Positions 47,488 to 55,584 are shown, counted from the stretch's first letter. The stretch is DNA of 64,000 nucleotides from Runella zeae DSM 19591 (GCF_000423565.1 NZ_KE384045.1:117968-181967); one strand, 5' to 3'. Notes: generated from the letters alone by a model not told the origin. Translations and numbers: made by a program.

Positions 47488-50058
47488 TTACACTGGTATT
47501 TTATTTATTCCCGTAGTTTTAAGAATTTTACCTAAAGTTAAATGTCTTGGTATTTCTATTCCGTTATCAATCCAAAGTTCTGCATTGGCATAATCTAAAG
47601 TGTCTTTTTCTGAACTATAATAAACAATTACTTCTCCATTGTCCGATGGTCGTACAACAATATGAATTAAAAGACCATCCTTTTTTATGCCGCCAATTAC
47701 AGTATTTGCAAGTTCTTCCAATTCAGTACAATCGTAATCGGGTTGTTTTTTCAAATGCTCAATTATATTCTTCTTTGCTCTTGCAATAAGTTTTTGAACA
47801 TAAATAAACATATCTACATTAGGAGTTGAGGTATGATTAAACATTTGAGCTAAGTCTTTATCTTTTAAAGCTTCCTCTAGTTCTTCGATTGAAGTCACCC
47901 CAAGACTTACTAGAACATCCTGGGTAATTTCAGATTTCAGATTATTAGCACTTATTCCTTGGGATAATAATAACATCCTTTTCAATTCTGAAATATCATT
48001 AGCCTTAAACTCCTTTAATAAATTAGATAGTTCTTCAACTTTTTTAAGGTTATCCAATAACTGAGGATTGGTATCAAGTGCTTGAGCAACTTTTGAAAGT
48101 TGTGCCAAATCAGTTTTACTTCGCATAACTTTATATAGACTGTCTTTATCTACTATTGTATTCATAAACAATTCTGCTCTGCGCCTATATAATTCAGAGA
48201 AAAGTTGTTTACCTAAGTCTTTATTATTTTCAAACCATTCGGAAAGAAGGCTAATGGATTTAATGAAATCTTCATTTGTATTTATTGAACTTTTTAGTCT
48301 TTCATTTATTTTTTCTGTGATTTTGGAAGCAATATCTTTCTTTGTTTTGGGGATATATTCACCAAATAGCACTTTTTTACTAAGTAACTTGTCTCGCCAA
48401 TCATCACCTAATAAACGAAGAATATTTACGAGAGTGCTATCTTCAATTTCGTCAATAAATAACTCCGATTTCTTTTTGAAAACACCTTTTTGATTAGGTG
48501 TAATTGTATGTTTTTCGAATAAAGTCAGGTTTGTTTCGTCACTTAATAAAAATGAGCAAAATGAGTTTAACCATTCAAAAGTTTCTTTGCTTTCTTTGGT
48601 TAGAGTTTCTCCTAAATTAGTGATGTTTTCTTGCTTAGCAACAGTAGATGCTAAAACTGGATAGGTTAACTTTTGCCATTCATCCCAAGATAATTCAGCC
48701 CACTGAATTACGTGTTTCTTTCTACTTACGAGATTAGGAAACAAATCGTAAGTGAATTGCCAAATTTTTGTTTGAACTTTATCTGTATATGATTTTGCAG
48801 GAAACCAAAGTTCCTTTATGGTTTTTTTTTCTGAAGCAGTATCTTCAAGTTCAACTAGCTTAGATTCCAAAAGAAATTCTCGTAAAGGTTTTTGAATGCT
48901 TTCCTTATACCAGTATTCATCAAAGTACTTTTCATTAGTTGAAGGGGTTCTCGTTTCAACAATGTGATATAAATCGAAGAAAGGTTTATCAGAGATTTCA
49001 TTTAAAAGAGTTTTGAAAAGTTCAACAGCTTCTTCAAATAATTCCTGATTTTCTTGAACTTCATCATCATCATTTCCTTTCAGCCAAACCCCATCTCTTT
49101 CTGTTTGAGGATTAAAATAGAAACTATTAATTATTAAGGGAAAATGAAAATTTTCAGTTCCAATTAAAGGGAAATCGCAGAATATCTTAGGGGTATCTTT
49201 CAAGCTTTTTAGCACATAACCGGTTTCTGATTTTTCAATTTCAGACCCAATGCAAACTCTTTCATTTGATTTTACCAATAAGAGTATCTCTGATTTTAAT
49301 GAATTGACAGTTTGCGTTATGTGTTTAATAAAATTCTCTTGTTCTTGGTTACTATTTTCAAATGTTATGGTTTTACTAGATGTGTTATCAATTAAATCGA
49401 CTCTGTGAATCTTAGGAATAAATGCTAAAACGAATGGTATGAGTTTAATGAATTCTTCTACTCCGATTCTTGCTATTTCTTTTTGCTCTATCGTATCAAG
49501 TTTGTAGGAAAATGAAGTGTTGAAATTATTTATATCATATGTATCATTAATTTTTTTAGCTGAATTATGAAATTCAGTCCAAGCATTTTCGATTTTTGGA
49601 ATAAGTTGTGTTGTTGTTTTCCCTTCTCTGTCCAATGGAAACTCAAAGCTGTAAAAGTCTTTACTTTTAGTCTCTAAAACTCCCTTTACTTGTATTACCC
49701 TAGATAAAAGATGTGTTGTTAAAAAACCAGTTCCAAATCTTCCTGTCCTTTTTGTCTGCTGCCCTTCTTCAATCTCTTTAGAAGAAATTTGATTTATTAA
49801 TCCCCGTACGTCTTGCTCTGTGAAATGAACACCATTGTGACGAAATTCAACTTCGTTATCTTTAAGTTCAATTTGAATTGATACGCCTCTGTCATTATAG
49901 TCTGCTATACTGTCCTTTGCATTTTGTAAAAGTTCCCAAGCCCAACGACCTTGATTATTCTCTACGGTTTTTTCCAAATCGTGTAGTCGCTTAATTATTT
50001 TGTCTGCGATTGAACGATTACCGTCTTCCTTTCTTCCTTCTTCTATAGATTGAATCAT
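47488..50058 (-). CDS. Sacsin/HSP90-like GHKL ATPase (cargo module 3)
   Basis: An 856-residue cytoplasmic protein from ATG 50058 (MIQSIEEGRKEDGN); the longer frame opens with TTG inside the cassette boundary. The N-terminal GHKL ATPase fold has the N box WELLQNAKDS (E42, N46), the sacsin-style G1 box EFRHNGVHFT (71-80) and the G2 box GRFGTGFLTTH (106-116). The remaining 700 residues are helical, with a conserved-looking SFYFNPQTERDGVWL region and no other enzyme motif that I recognise. It is the first gene of a two-gene cassette; a sensor or chaperone role upstream of the HEPN protein is inferred. Confidence 0.82.
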   Translation of the reverse strand: MIQSIEEGRKEDGNRSIADKIIKRLHDLEKTVENNQGRWAWELLQNAKDSIADYNDRGVSIQIELKDNEVEFRHNGVHFTEQDVRGLINQISSKEIEEGQQTKRTGRFGTGFLTTHLLSRVIQVKGVLETKSKDFYSFEFPLDREGKTTTQLIPKIENAWTEFHNSAKKINDTYDINNFNTSFSYKLDTIEQKEIARIGVEEFIKLIPFVLAFIPKIHRVDLIDNTSSKTITFENSNQEQENFIKHITQTVNSLKSEILLLVKSNERVCIGSEIEKSETGYVLKSLKDTPKIFCDFPLIGTENFHFPLIINSFYFNPQTERDGVWLKGNDDDEVQENQELFEEAVELFKTLLNEISDKPFFDLYHIVETRTPSTNEKYFDEYWYKESIQKPLREFLLESKLVELEDTASEKKTIKELWFPAKSYTDKVQTKIWQFTYDLFPNLVSRKKHVIQWAELSWDEWQKLTYPVLASTVAKQENITNLGETLTKESKETFEWLNSFCSFLLSDETNLTLFEKHTITPNQKGVFKKKSELFIDEIEDSTLVNILRLLGDDWRDKLLSKKVLFGEYIPKTKKDIASKITEKINERLKSSINTNEDFIKSISLLSEWFENNKDLGKQLFSELYRRRAELFMNTIVDKDSLYKVMRSKTDLAQLSKVAQALDTNPQLLDNLKKVEELSNLLKEFKANDISELKRMLLLSQGISANNLKSEITQDVLVSLGVTSIEELEEALKDKDLAQMFNHTSTPNVDMFIYVQKLIARAKKNIIEHLKKQPDYDCTELEELANTVIGGIKKDGLLIHIVVRPSDNGEVIVYYSSEKDTLDYANAELWIDNGIEIPRHLTLGKILKTTGINKIPV

Positions 50059-50085
50059 ATTTGTCGTGATGGTCGTTTTAAAATT

Positions 50086-50475
50086 GGTGCTAACACAATA
50101 TAGACGCAACCATTGCGCCTATACCCCAAATATACCCACTTTCAATAAAATGTACCTAATAATTTCATAGGATATTATGCAAATTTTCCCCCAAAATGAG
50201 TAACAACTAAACAGACATAGCATTTTTAGCGCAAAATCGCCCATTTTGCTATCATTTTGTGGTTGCAAAAACGTAGCTACAGCTGAAGGTTGAGGAAAAA
50301 TGCTATCAAAATCATTGCCCAGGAACAAAAAATTTTCAAGTCCGGGCATGAATTTGCTATCAAAAAAACAAACCCCCCCGCCATTGGCAGAGAGGTTTTG
50401 TACCACCCAAAAAATAAAACCGAAGAATTAGAAACCTATCCCTCAAATGAAGGATAGATTTACTTTGATAGCAAA
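50086..50475. repeat. Right cassette end and right island-flanking repeat
   Basis: The gap 50059-50491 has no credible gene. GGTGCTAAC (50086-50094) matches GTTAGCACC at 46384 and closes module 3. A small hairpin follows (50098-50122). The right copy of the flanking repeat spans 50245-50364, with TTTGCTATCATT (50245), ATGCTATCAAA (50300) and TTTGCTATCAAA (50353). A further inverted TTTGATAGCAAA lies at 50464-50475. Confidence 0.7.
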
Positions 50476-50491
50476 CAAAAAAAGACGCCCC

Positions 50492-50761
50492 CTAAACCTC
50501 ATGAGCCACTTCGCCAAAGGGCTGGACAATGGCCTCATTTGGCAAGGAATACAAGACAAAAAATTCATTCAATCGTGGGCCTTTATGGGCAGGTTTAACC
50601 AAATGCGTCGCTTTGGTGTGTTGCAGCTCAGAAAGCAGCTTTCGCGGGCATTTTTGATAAAAAATAGACCTGTTTAGCCCCAATTTCTTCAAGGCTTTGG
50701 AAATTGCCCACCCCCTTTCGACCATGTCCAACAAAATAGGAAATGCCTGCTCGTACTTCAT
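50492..50761 (-). CDS. Small HTH-like protein, end of the backbone operon
   Basis: An 89-residue protein. SKALKKLGLNRSIFYQKCP (about 20-38) looks like a helix-turn-helix of the resolvase/excisionase sort. The start overlaps the stop of the preceding gene by 4 bp (ATGA). It is the last gene of the leftward operon. A DNA-binding role is inferred from the motif alone. Confidence 0.55.
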   Translation of the reverse strand: MKYEQAFPILLDMVERGWAISKALKKLGLNRSIFYQKCPRKLLSELQHTKATHLVKPAHKGPRLNEFFVLYSLPNEAIVQPFGEVAHEV

Positions 50762-51093
50762 GCTTTGAGTTGGTTAGGCTTGACCCAAATCTTGAAGGGT
50801 TGACGTCGATTTTTAAACCACCCCGCCAACACCTTCCAATCTTGGCACCACCCCTTTCCATAGCGAAGAATACACCAAAAAGAAAGGGCAGGGAGTTGGA
50901 TTTCCACCCTCGTAACTTTACCCAAGCCGTCGGTTTGTCGTTGTCCCGTGGGCGTCCCTAGCTTGAATCCTTGGGGTAAGCTCAAAGTCGGTAAGCGGGT
51001 AGGACAAACGGGCAAGGCCATTCCCTTAATCTGGTTGTGATGAGGGTAGATGATGATAAACAAAGGGTTTGAGGCACAAACGGGGGATTTCAT
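50758..51093 (-). CDS. Unknown backbone protein
   Basis: A 111-residue protein from ATG 51093 (a longer frame starts with GTG at 51141 and overlaps the previous gene). It is basic and rich in Pro, Trp and Lys, with WCILRYGKGWCQDWKVLAGW near 70-89. I recognise no family. Support comes mainly from its 4-bp coupled overlap with the next gene and the continuous operon. Confidence 0.45.
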   Translation of the reverse strand: MKSPVCASNPLFIIIYPHHNQIKGMALPVCPTRLPTLSLPQGFKLGTPTGQRQTDGLGKVTRVEIQLPALSFWCILRYGKGWCQDWKVLAGWFKNRRQPFKIWVKPNQLKA

Positions 51094-51103
51094 GGAAAAG
51101 GGA

Positions 51104-51460
51104 TTAGTAAATACCAAGACTACGCAGGTAAAGAATGGCACGGTAAGGCAAACGAAGAAACTTTCGGTAGCCCAATTGGTGCAACTGGTGAGCTTGCTCA
51201 GGCGTCAACAACCGAAACAAATCGCCCTGACTCAACCCGCATTGTTTTTCATAGGCGGTCAGACTGACGAGTTGAGTTTGGTAGTCAGGCAGGGGAAATA
51301 CCTCAAGGAGATAATCCAATGCCCCTCTGGTGAGCAATCGCTTAGGACAATAGCCCATTTGTTTCAAACGGGATTGTTCCTCAGGGGTGAGGGCTTGCCA
51401 GAGCTGTCCCCTTTGCAATCCCGACGCCTCCTCGTACTCGTAGAAAAAACATCTTTTCAT
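51104..51460 (-). CDS. Unknown protein with internal duplication
   Basis: A 118-residue soluble protein. Two similar halves are visible: GLQRGQLWQALTPEEQSRLK followed by QMGYCPKRLL (about 14-43), and GLSQGDLFRLLTPEQAHQLH followed by QLGYRKFLRL (about 74-103). It overlaps the hydroxylase gene by 4 bp. It could be a small helical binding protein; no family is recognised. Confidence 0.6.
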   Translation of the reverse strand: MKRCFFYEYEEASGLQRGQLWQALTPEEQSRLKQMGYCPKRLLTRGALDYLLEVFPLPDYQTQLVSLTAYEKQCGLSQGDLFRLLTPEQAHQLHQLGYRKFLRLPYRAILYLRSLGIY

Positions 51461-51945
51461 AAAGTGGCTTTACGCTTGTTTTTGCCCTTGTAAAAGGCCA
51501 ACTGACGCTCAGAAAAAGGTTTCTTTTTGGGGTAATGAGTCCCAAAGACATAATCCCAAAGAGGGGAGGAAACGCCAAAACACTTATGAGCATTGACCAA
51601 ATGGTGGTATTGGTGATGATACAACAAAGCGTTGGGGACGATAGAGGAATGCGAAAAGAAGTGAATCGCCACGTAAGCCAATACGCCGACCGAGAAGCCA
51701 ATCCCAAACCAATTCCCCCCACAAGCAGACAAACAAAGCAGGGCGATACCTAAGAGCAAAAAAGGGACTTCGGTAGGTCTTTTGGTGGGGTGTTGGTGGT
51801 GAAACTGGTCATGGAGGAGGTAATTAGAGGTTTTACGGTGGAGGACGAATCGGTGAAAAATGTATTCGATAAATGTCCAGAGCAAAGCCCCGAAGAGAAA
51901 CAGGAAAAGATTCATGGCTGAAAAAGGATAAGAAAGGTAAGACAA
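51457..51945 (-). CDS. Fatty acid hydroxylase superfamily membrane enzyme
   Basis: A 162-residue membrane protein with two to four helices. The di-iron histidine motifs are complete: H31xxxxH36 (HRFVLH), H45xxxH49H50 (HDQFHH), H95xxxH99, and H110-H115 (HHQYHH) with H137. This matches the sterol-desaturase/fatty-acid-hydroxylase superfamily, which uses O2 to hydroxylate lipid chains, sphingolipids or carotenoids. It is translationally coupled inside the element operon, just after a single-TM protein, so it belongs to the backbone rather than to loose cargo. A role in modifying host or element-related membrane lipids is inferred. Confidence 0.82.
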   Translation of the reverse strand: MSYLSYPFSAMNLFLFLFGALLWTFIEYIFHRFVLHRKTSNYLLHDQFHHQHPTKRPTEVPFLLLGIALLCLSACGGNWFGIGFSVGVLAYVAIHFFSHSSIVPNALLYHHQYHHLVNAHKCFGVSSPLWDYVFGTHYPKKKPFSERQLAFYKGKNKRKATL

Positions 51946-51950
51946 AAGAT

Positions 51951-52310
51951 TTATCGTCGAGGCGAACCACTGTTGGAATCGTCATCGGTAGAGCGTCGGG
52001 GCGAACCTCCGTTGTCATCATCATCATCTTCCTGCTGAGATTCTTCCTTGTCTGACCCCCTCCGTTCGGAGCCTTCCGTTTCCTGGGAAGGTTCTTGGGT
52101 TTTGTTGGTTGATTTACCGTCGGTGTCTTGATTGGCCGTGGTGTTGTTGGGCTTATTGGTCAAAGGTCGAATGAAGAGCAGGTAAAAGAAAACTAAGAGA
52201 GCCATGACGATACCCAAGACGGTGAGGATGATTTTAAGCAGGGAGGAAGTGGGTTTGGCGGGTTCTTGCAAGGGCAAACCCCCCAAATAGCGTTGTTGTA
52301 AATCATTCAT
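51951..52310 (-). CDS. Single-TM protein with charged low-complexity tail
   Basis: A 119-residue protein. One membrane helix (about 25-47, LLKIILTVLGIVMALLVFFY) is followed by a Ser/Asp/Glu/Arg-rich disordered tail ending in two SGSPRR-like repeats. The start ATG 52310 overlaps the upstream stop by 8 bp. A small coat, anchor or secretion-accessory protein is possible, given the neighbouring Zot-like ATPase. Confidence 0.6.
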   Translation of the reverse strand: MNDLQQRYLGGLPLQEPAKPTSSLLKIILTVLGIVMALLVFFYLLFIRPLTNKPNNTTANQDTDGKSTNKTQEPSQETEGSERRGSDKEESQQEDDDDDNGGSPRRSTDDDSNSGSPRR

Positions 52311-52548
52311 GGGATTGAAGTACATCTAAGATGAGTTGAGCGATAATTTGTAGTTCAGCCACGACAAAATCGTGGGTTAAACCCGATTCAATGGACATGA
52401 TTTCGTCACCGTCGAGTTGGTAACTAGCGACGACCTTCAAAGGCACGTTAGGATTGTCTTTAAAGACCTTTTGAGCGCGTTTTGCTTCGGCCAACATCTC
52501 ACGGAGTTGTTGGGGAGGGCATTGGTCTAAATTCTCATGAATAATCAT
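52303..52548 (-). CDS. Unknown small protein
   Basis: An 81-residue protein from ATG 52548 (MIIHENLDQCPPQQLREML). It has a predicted helix-rich N-terminus and SIESGLTHDFVVAELQIIAQ near the C-terminus. It overlaps the ATPase gene's stop by 4 bp, so translation is coupled. No family recognised. Confidence 0.55.
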   Translation of the reverse strand: MIIHENLDQCPPQQLREMLAEAKRAQKVFKDNPNVPLKVVASYQLDGDEIMSIESGLTHDFVVAELQIIAQLILDVLQSHE

Positions 52549-53276
52549 GGCAAAACGGAGTTTGAAGGATTGGGACGGTATTTGTGCAAGGCCGAAAAGG
52601 GAAAATGTTGTTCGCCCTCCACAACCTGAAAAGTGTTGGAAATAGGGTCGAGCAACCAAACCTCATCGGTTTCGGTGTCGTAGATGCGGGTAGCCCATTT
52701 CTGTTTAGGGGGACGTTGGTAATTCTCCCGAATGACCTCAATCATGAGTTGTCGGACTTGCTTTTTGGCAATGACCTTATCGGGCAATTCGTCGGGGTCG
52801 TCGGTGGTTTGTTTGATGACGTACATGTTGGACTCCCTGAGCAACCTCGGCGCCATTTCAGCGTAGTTGTGTCCCTGAAAAATCAGCTCGTTTTCGTTGT
52901 TTTTGGGGGTTTTCAGGATACGTTTTCTTTCTTGGGTGAGATTACCTTCAAAGAAGATACCACAGTCGTCAAAGACGATGCAGGTACGTCGGCTGAAGTG
53001 CGTCATGAGGTGGCAAAACTCGTCGAATTGTTCTTCATCCCCCCTGACAATGGCCCTGAAGGGATAAGCCAACCAATCCAATTGGGGGATTTGTGGCAGG
53101 GTCAAAGGATGCAGGGGGTACTGCAAATAAGAATCGTTGTTGGAGTGGTCAAAAACGACGATAGACTTAGGGCAAACGGGACTCAAAAAAAACTCCTCGG
53201 CGAGCTGCATAGCCGTGAAGGTTTTGCCCACGTCGCGGGAGCCAGTGACCAACCAAGTATTACCTTTCAGGTTCAT
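52545..53276 (-). CDS. Zot/packaging-type P-loop ATPase
   Basis: A 243-residue protein. Walker A is GSRDVGKT (12-19), Walker B is IVFDDCG (100-106), and the polar sensor-like strand is LIFQGHN (131-137), an order typical of Zot/pI-like and FtsK-HerA-related ATPases. Unlike filamentous-phage pI, there is no C-terminal membrane helix; a separate single-TM protein is encoded downstream. It probably drives DNA movement, extrusion or packaging for the element. The name Zot does not imply toxin activity here. Confidence 0.75.
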   Translation of the reverse strand: MNLKGNTWLVTGSRDVGKTFTAMQLAEEFFLSPVCPKSIVVFDHSNNDSYLQYPLHPLTLPQIPQLDWLAYPFRAIVRGDEEQFDEFCHLMTHFSRRTCIVFDDCGIFFEGNLTQERKRILKTPKNNENELIFQGHNYAEMAPRLLRESNMYVIKQTTDDPDELPDKVIAKKQVRQLMIEVIRENYQRPPKQKWATRIYDTETDEVWLLDPISNTFQVVEGEQHFPFSALHKYRPNPSNSVLP

Positions 53277-53992
53277 GGGTGTTTGGGTTTAGGTTTGAAC
53301 TTGGCAACGGCACCCGACATTTTTTCGGCGATGACCTCCTTCCCCGCGCTACCGATTTCGGCGACGGTGATGAGGGTCAAACTCCAAAAGAACTCGTTGG
53401 GGCTTTGGAGTTGGAGTTCGCCCCTTAGGTTTTGTTCCCTCATTTGCTGAAAGATGATTTCCTCGTAAATGGCAATGACTTCAAGGTCAGAGAGGATCGC
53501 GGATTTGGCTTTTTCAATCTTACGCCGACGTTCGACGGCCTTTTGCATTCCCTGGGCCATCTCACGGTCGTGTTCAGAGAGGGCGGCATCGTTTGATTCG
53601 AGTCTTTCGACCATTTCGACCATGAGGTCAGAAGCGGCCATCCCCCCCAACACGTCACGGGCAAAGCGGGAAATGGTTTCGACGTACTTGAGGTTGACGG
53701 TAGCTTTCCACTTGGCCATGCTACGGAGCTTTTCTTCCTCGACTTGTGGTTTGACAACGGGCGCAGGAGGCAAGTAAGGAGCCAACAAGGGATTGGCTAC
53801 CACCGTATCAGGCGAGGGGGTGGACGAAGCTTGAAAAGGTAAGGCATCGGCACGCGGGGGCGTTTGGGAGGGTAGTTCAGCTCTTTTTTGGGCGAGCGAA
53901 CCTTCAAACATGCGTTTGGTGGCATTGGCGGCGGCTTGGGCGGCATCGTTAGCGATGATACCCAAATACTTTTGTTTAAGGTCAGGAAACAT
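53273..53992 (-). CDS. Unknown helical protein before the ATPase
   Basis: A 239-residue protein. An Ala-rich N-terminus (NDAAQAAANATKRMFEGSLA), a Pro-rich linker (about 42-85), then a long charged helical region (about 85-200, KWKATVNLKYVETISRFARD). It overlaps the ATPase gene by 4 bp. No family recognised. Co-translation suggests that it works with the ATPase. Confidence 0.6.
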   Translation of the reverse strand: MFPDLKQKYLGIIANDAAQAAANATKRMFEGSLAQKRAELPSQTPPRADALPFQASSTPSPDTVVANPLLAPYLPPAPVVKPQVEEEKLRSMAKWKATVNLKYVETISRFARDVLGGMAASDLMVEMVERLESNDAALSEHDREMAQGMQKAVERRRKIEKAKSAILSDLEVIAIYEEIIFQQMREQNLRGELQLQSPNEFFWSLTLITVAEIGSAGKEVIAEKMSGAVAKFKPKPKHP

Positions 53993-53997
53993 GGCAG

Positions 53998-54399
53998 TTA
54001 ACGGGAGAGACGTTTGAGGAGATTGGAGAGCAGTCGGGATACCCCCGCGAAAGCGTGGGATTTGAGCCAGTCGAAGACTTTTTCACGGTAGGCGTCGAGC
54101 GTATGGGCAGTTCGGGCAAGGAGTCCCTTTCGTTGCTGAAGCCGCATGATTTCCTCGGCGATGAAAGGCCGCATCCACAGTTGAATCGCTTGGGGGTTTT
54201 GGTGGAGCAGACCCATTTGGGCGAGGGTATCGGTGAGCAAACGGAGTTGGACTTCGTTTTGCACCATGATAGGGGGCAATTGCTGTTGGAATTCGAGGGC
54301 GGCAATGGCATCCACAAAAAAAGCCTTGGCTAACTCGGGTTCAAACTCCCCAAAATCTTCCACAATGGTTAGGTTATCATCGATGATGACGAGTCTCAT
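53998..54399 (-). CDS. Unknown helical protein
   Basis: A 133-residue protein rich in Leu and Gln with amphipathic helices (EPELAKAFFVDAIAALEFQQ) and a basic C-terminus (SRLLSNLLKRLSR). It overlaps the RHH-like gene by 4 bp. No family recognised. Confidence 0.6.
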   Translation of the reverse strand: MRLVIIDDNLTIVEDFGEFEPELAKAFFVDAIAALEFQQQLPPIMVQNEVQLRLLTDTLAQMGLLHQNPQAIQLWMRPFIAEEIMRLQQRKGLLARTAHTLDAYREKVFDWLKSHAFAGVSRLLSNLLKRLSR

Positions 54400-54815
54400 G
54401 GGATTTGAGGGATGAAGGTCATGAACTGATGAAGAATGGCTTCGGCGTCAAGGTCGATGTCGGCGTTTTCGACGCGTTGGGCGATGTCGCGAATGGCTTC
54501 GATGACGGTTGGGTTACAGAAGGCATCGTAGGCGATTTGTTCGGCCGACAAGGGGGCAGGGATGAGTTGCCGAAGCTGTTGGTTTTCGGCTTCGAGGGCT
54601 TGCAGTCGGGAGAGCAATTCGGGGGCGGTCGAATGAGTGTCTTGGGGATTGGCGACGAATTGGGCGAGGGCTTCGCGGAAAATGTTGTTGACGTGAGTGG
54701 CGCGCATTTGGGCGAGACGGAGGAACTTTTGTTCAAGGGAGATACCGATTTTGAGGGAGACTTGTTGGGTGTAAGACTCACGTGGCGTGTTGGGATTAGG
54801 AAGAGGGGGGAACAT
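54396..54815 (-). CDS. Ribbon-helix-helix-like DNA-binding protein
   Basis: A 139-residue protein from ATG 54815; a longer frame runs into the upstream repeat array and was not used. TQQVSLKIGISLEQKFLRLA followed by a helix QMRATHVNNIFREALAQFV (about 16-55) has the beta-helix-helix spacing of RHH repressors. A coiled-coil-like Leu/Gln segment follows (LLSRLQALEAENQQLRQL). It is the first gene of the operon and sits next to the GGAATCC array, its likely binding site. Confidence 0.6.
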   Translation of the reverse strand: MFPPLPNPNTPRESYTQQVSLKIGISLEQKFLRLAQMRATHVNNIFREALAQFVANPQDTHSTAPELLSRLQALEAENQQLRQLIPAPLSAEQIAYDAFCNPTVIEAIRDIAQRVENADIDLDAEAILHQFMTFIPQIP

Positions 54816-54900
54816 GGGCGTTAGGCTTGGTTTTGGGCGAAGTTGGGGAGGGGGAAATAAGCTTACAAAGGGGGATAGGTGGAAACATGGGAGAAGCGGG

Positions 54901-55198
54901 GGAATCCTAAGGAATCCAATGGGAACCCAAGGAATCCAAACAGGAATCGGATTCCTCAAGGAAATGGAGGATTCCTAGGAATCCAAGGAATCGGAATCCT
55001 CGAAAAAGGCAGGATTCCTTGAGGAATCCAAGGAATCCTAGGAATCCGATTCCAAAAAGGGGTATATATCAAACAGGAATCGGATTCCTCGAAAAAGTGG
55101 GGATTCCTAGAGGAATCCTAAGGAATCCTCGGAATCGGATTCCAAAAGAAGTATGTATCAAACAGGAATCGGATTCCGAAAACATAGTTAGGAATCCG
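54901..55198. repeat. GGAATCC/GGATTCC repeat array (candidate origin or operator)
   Basis: At least 20 copies of the heptamer in both orientations within about 300 bp, several as the palindrome GGAATCGGATTCC (for example 54943, 55076, 55164). A higher-order unit with AAACAGGAATCGGATTCC occurs three times. It fills the gap 54816-55299 between the divergent RHH-like gene and the small gene at 55300. Spacing is irregular, so it is not CRISPR. Confidence 0.85.
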
Positions 55199-55299
55199 TT
55201 GGAAATTTGTAAGGTTATTAGTTGTAAATTACCCTAAAAGTAAGTTTTTTTGTTTGACAAATGTTAATGTAGCACAAAAGCAAACCTCCCCATAGTTCG

Positions 55300-55503
55300 A
55301 TGAGACCGCTAGAAGAATTTCAGATACCTTATGAAGTAGAAGTGAATGCGAAGTTGTTAGACCGCAATGGTATATTCTCGACGAAGTATGCCGAATACAA
55401 AATGGCGAAGATACGTAGGGAGTTGGGACTACGGTTGATTACGGTGCGTACTTTCTGTGACTACTTCAAAATTGACCCTGTCAGGTTTAGTCGGTTGAAG
55501 TGA
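55300..55503 (+). CDS. Small HTH-like protein
   Basis: A 67-residue protein; TVRTFCDYFKIDPVRFSRL at the C-terminus resembles a helix-turn-helix. It reads away from the repeat array, opposite to the main operon. Possibly a regulator or replication accessory; the short length limits confidence. Confidence 0.5.
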   Translation: MRPLEEFQIPYEVEVNAKLLDRNGIFSTKYAEYKMAKIRRELGLRLITVRTFCDYFKIDPVRFSRLK

Positions 55504-55584
55504 GGGGGGAATACTGATAAGTGACTAAGTTGATAATACATTTACCCCGCTGTTATTATAGCAAGCTATAAACAGAAATTAAAT

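Noticed and set aside
50119..50406. 95-codon minus-strand frame between the GHKL ATPase and the backbone operon
   Set aside because: It is a translation of the island-flanking repeat, whose left copy is non-coding.
52545..53276. Zonula occludens toxin
   Set aside because: Only the P-loop ATPase part is shared with Zot; there is no membrane helix or secreted toxin segment.
52584..53450. 288-codon plus-strand frame opposite the Zot-like ATPase
   Set aside because: The minus strand carries Walker motifs and 4-bp coupled overlaps with both neighbours; the plus frame has no recognisable domain.
54901..55198. CRISPR array
   Set aside because: The repeats are 7-13 bp, palindromic and irregularly spaced, with no unique spacers of constant length and no cas genes.
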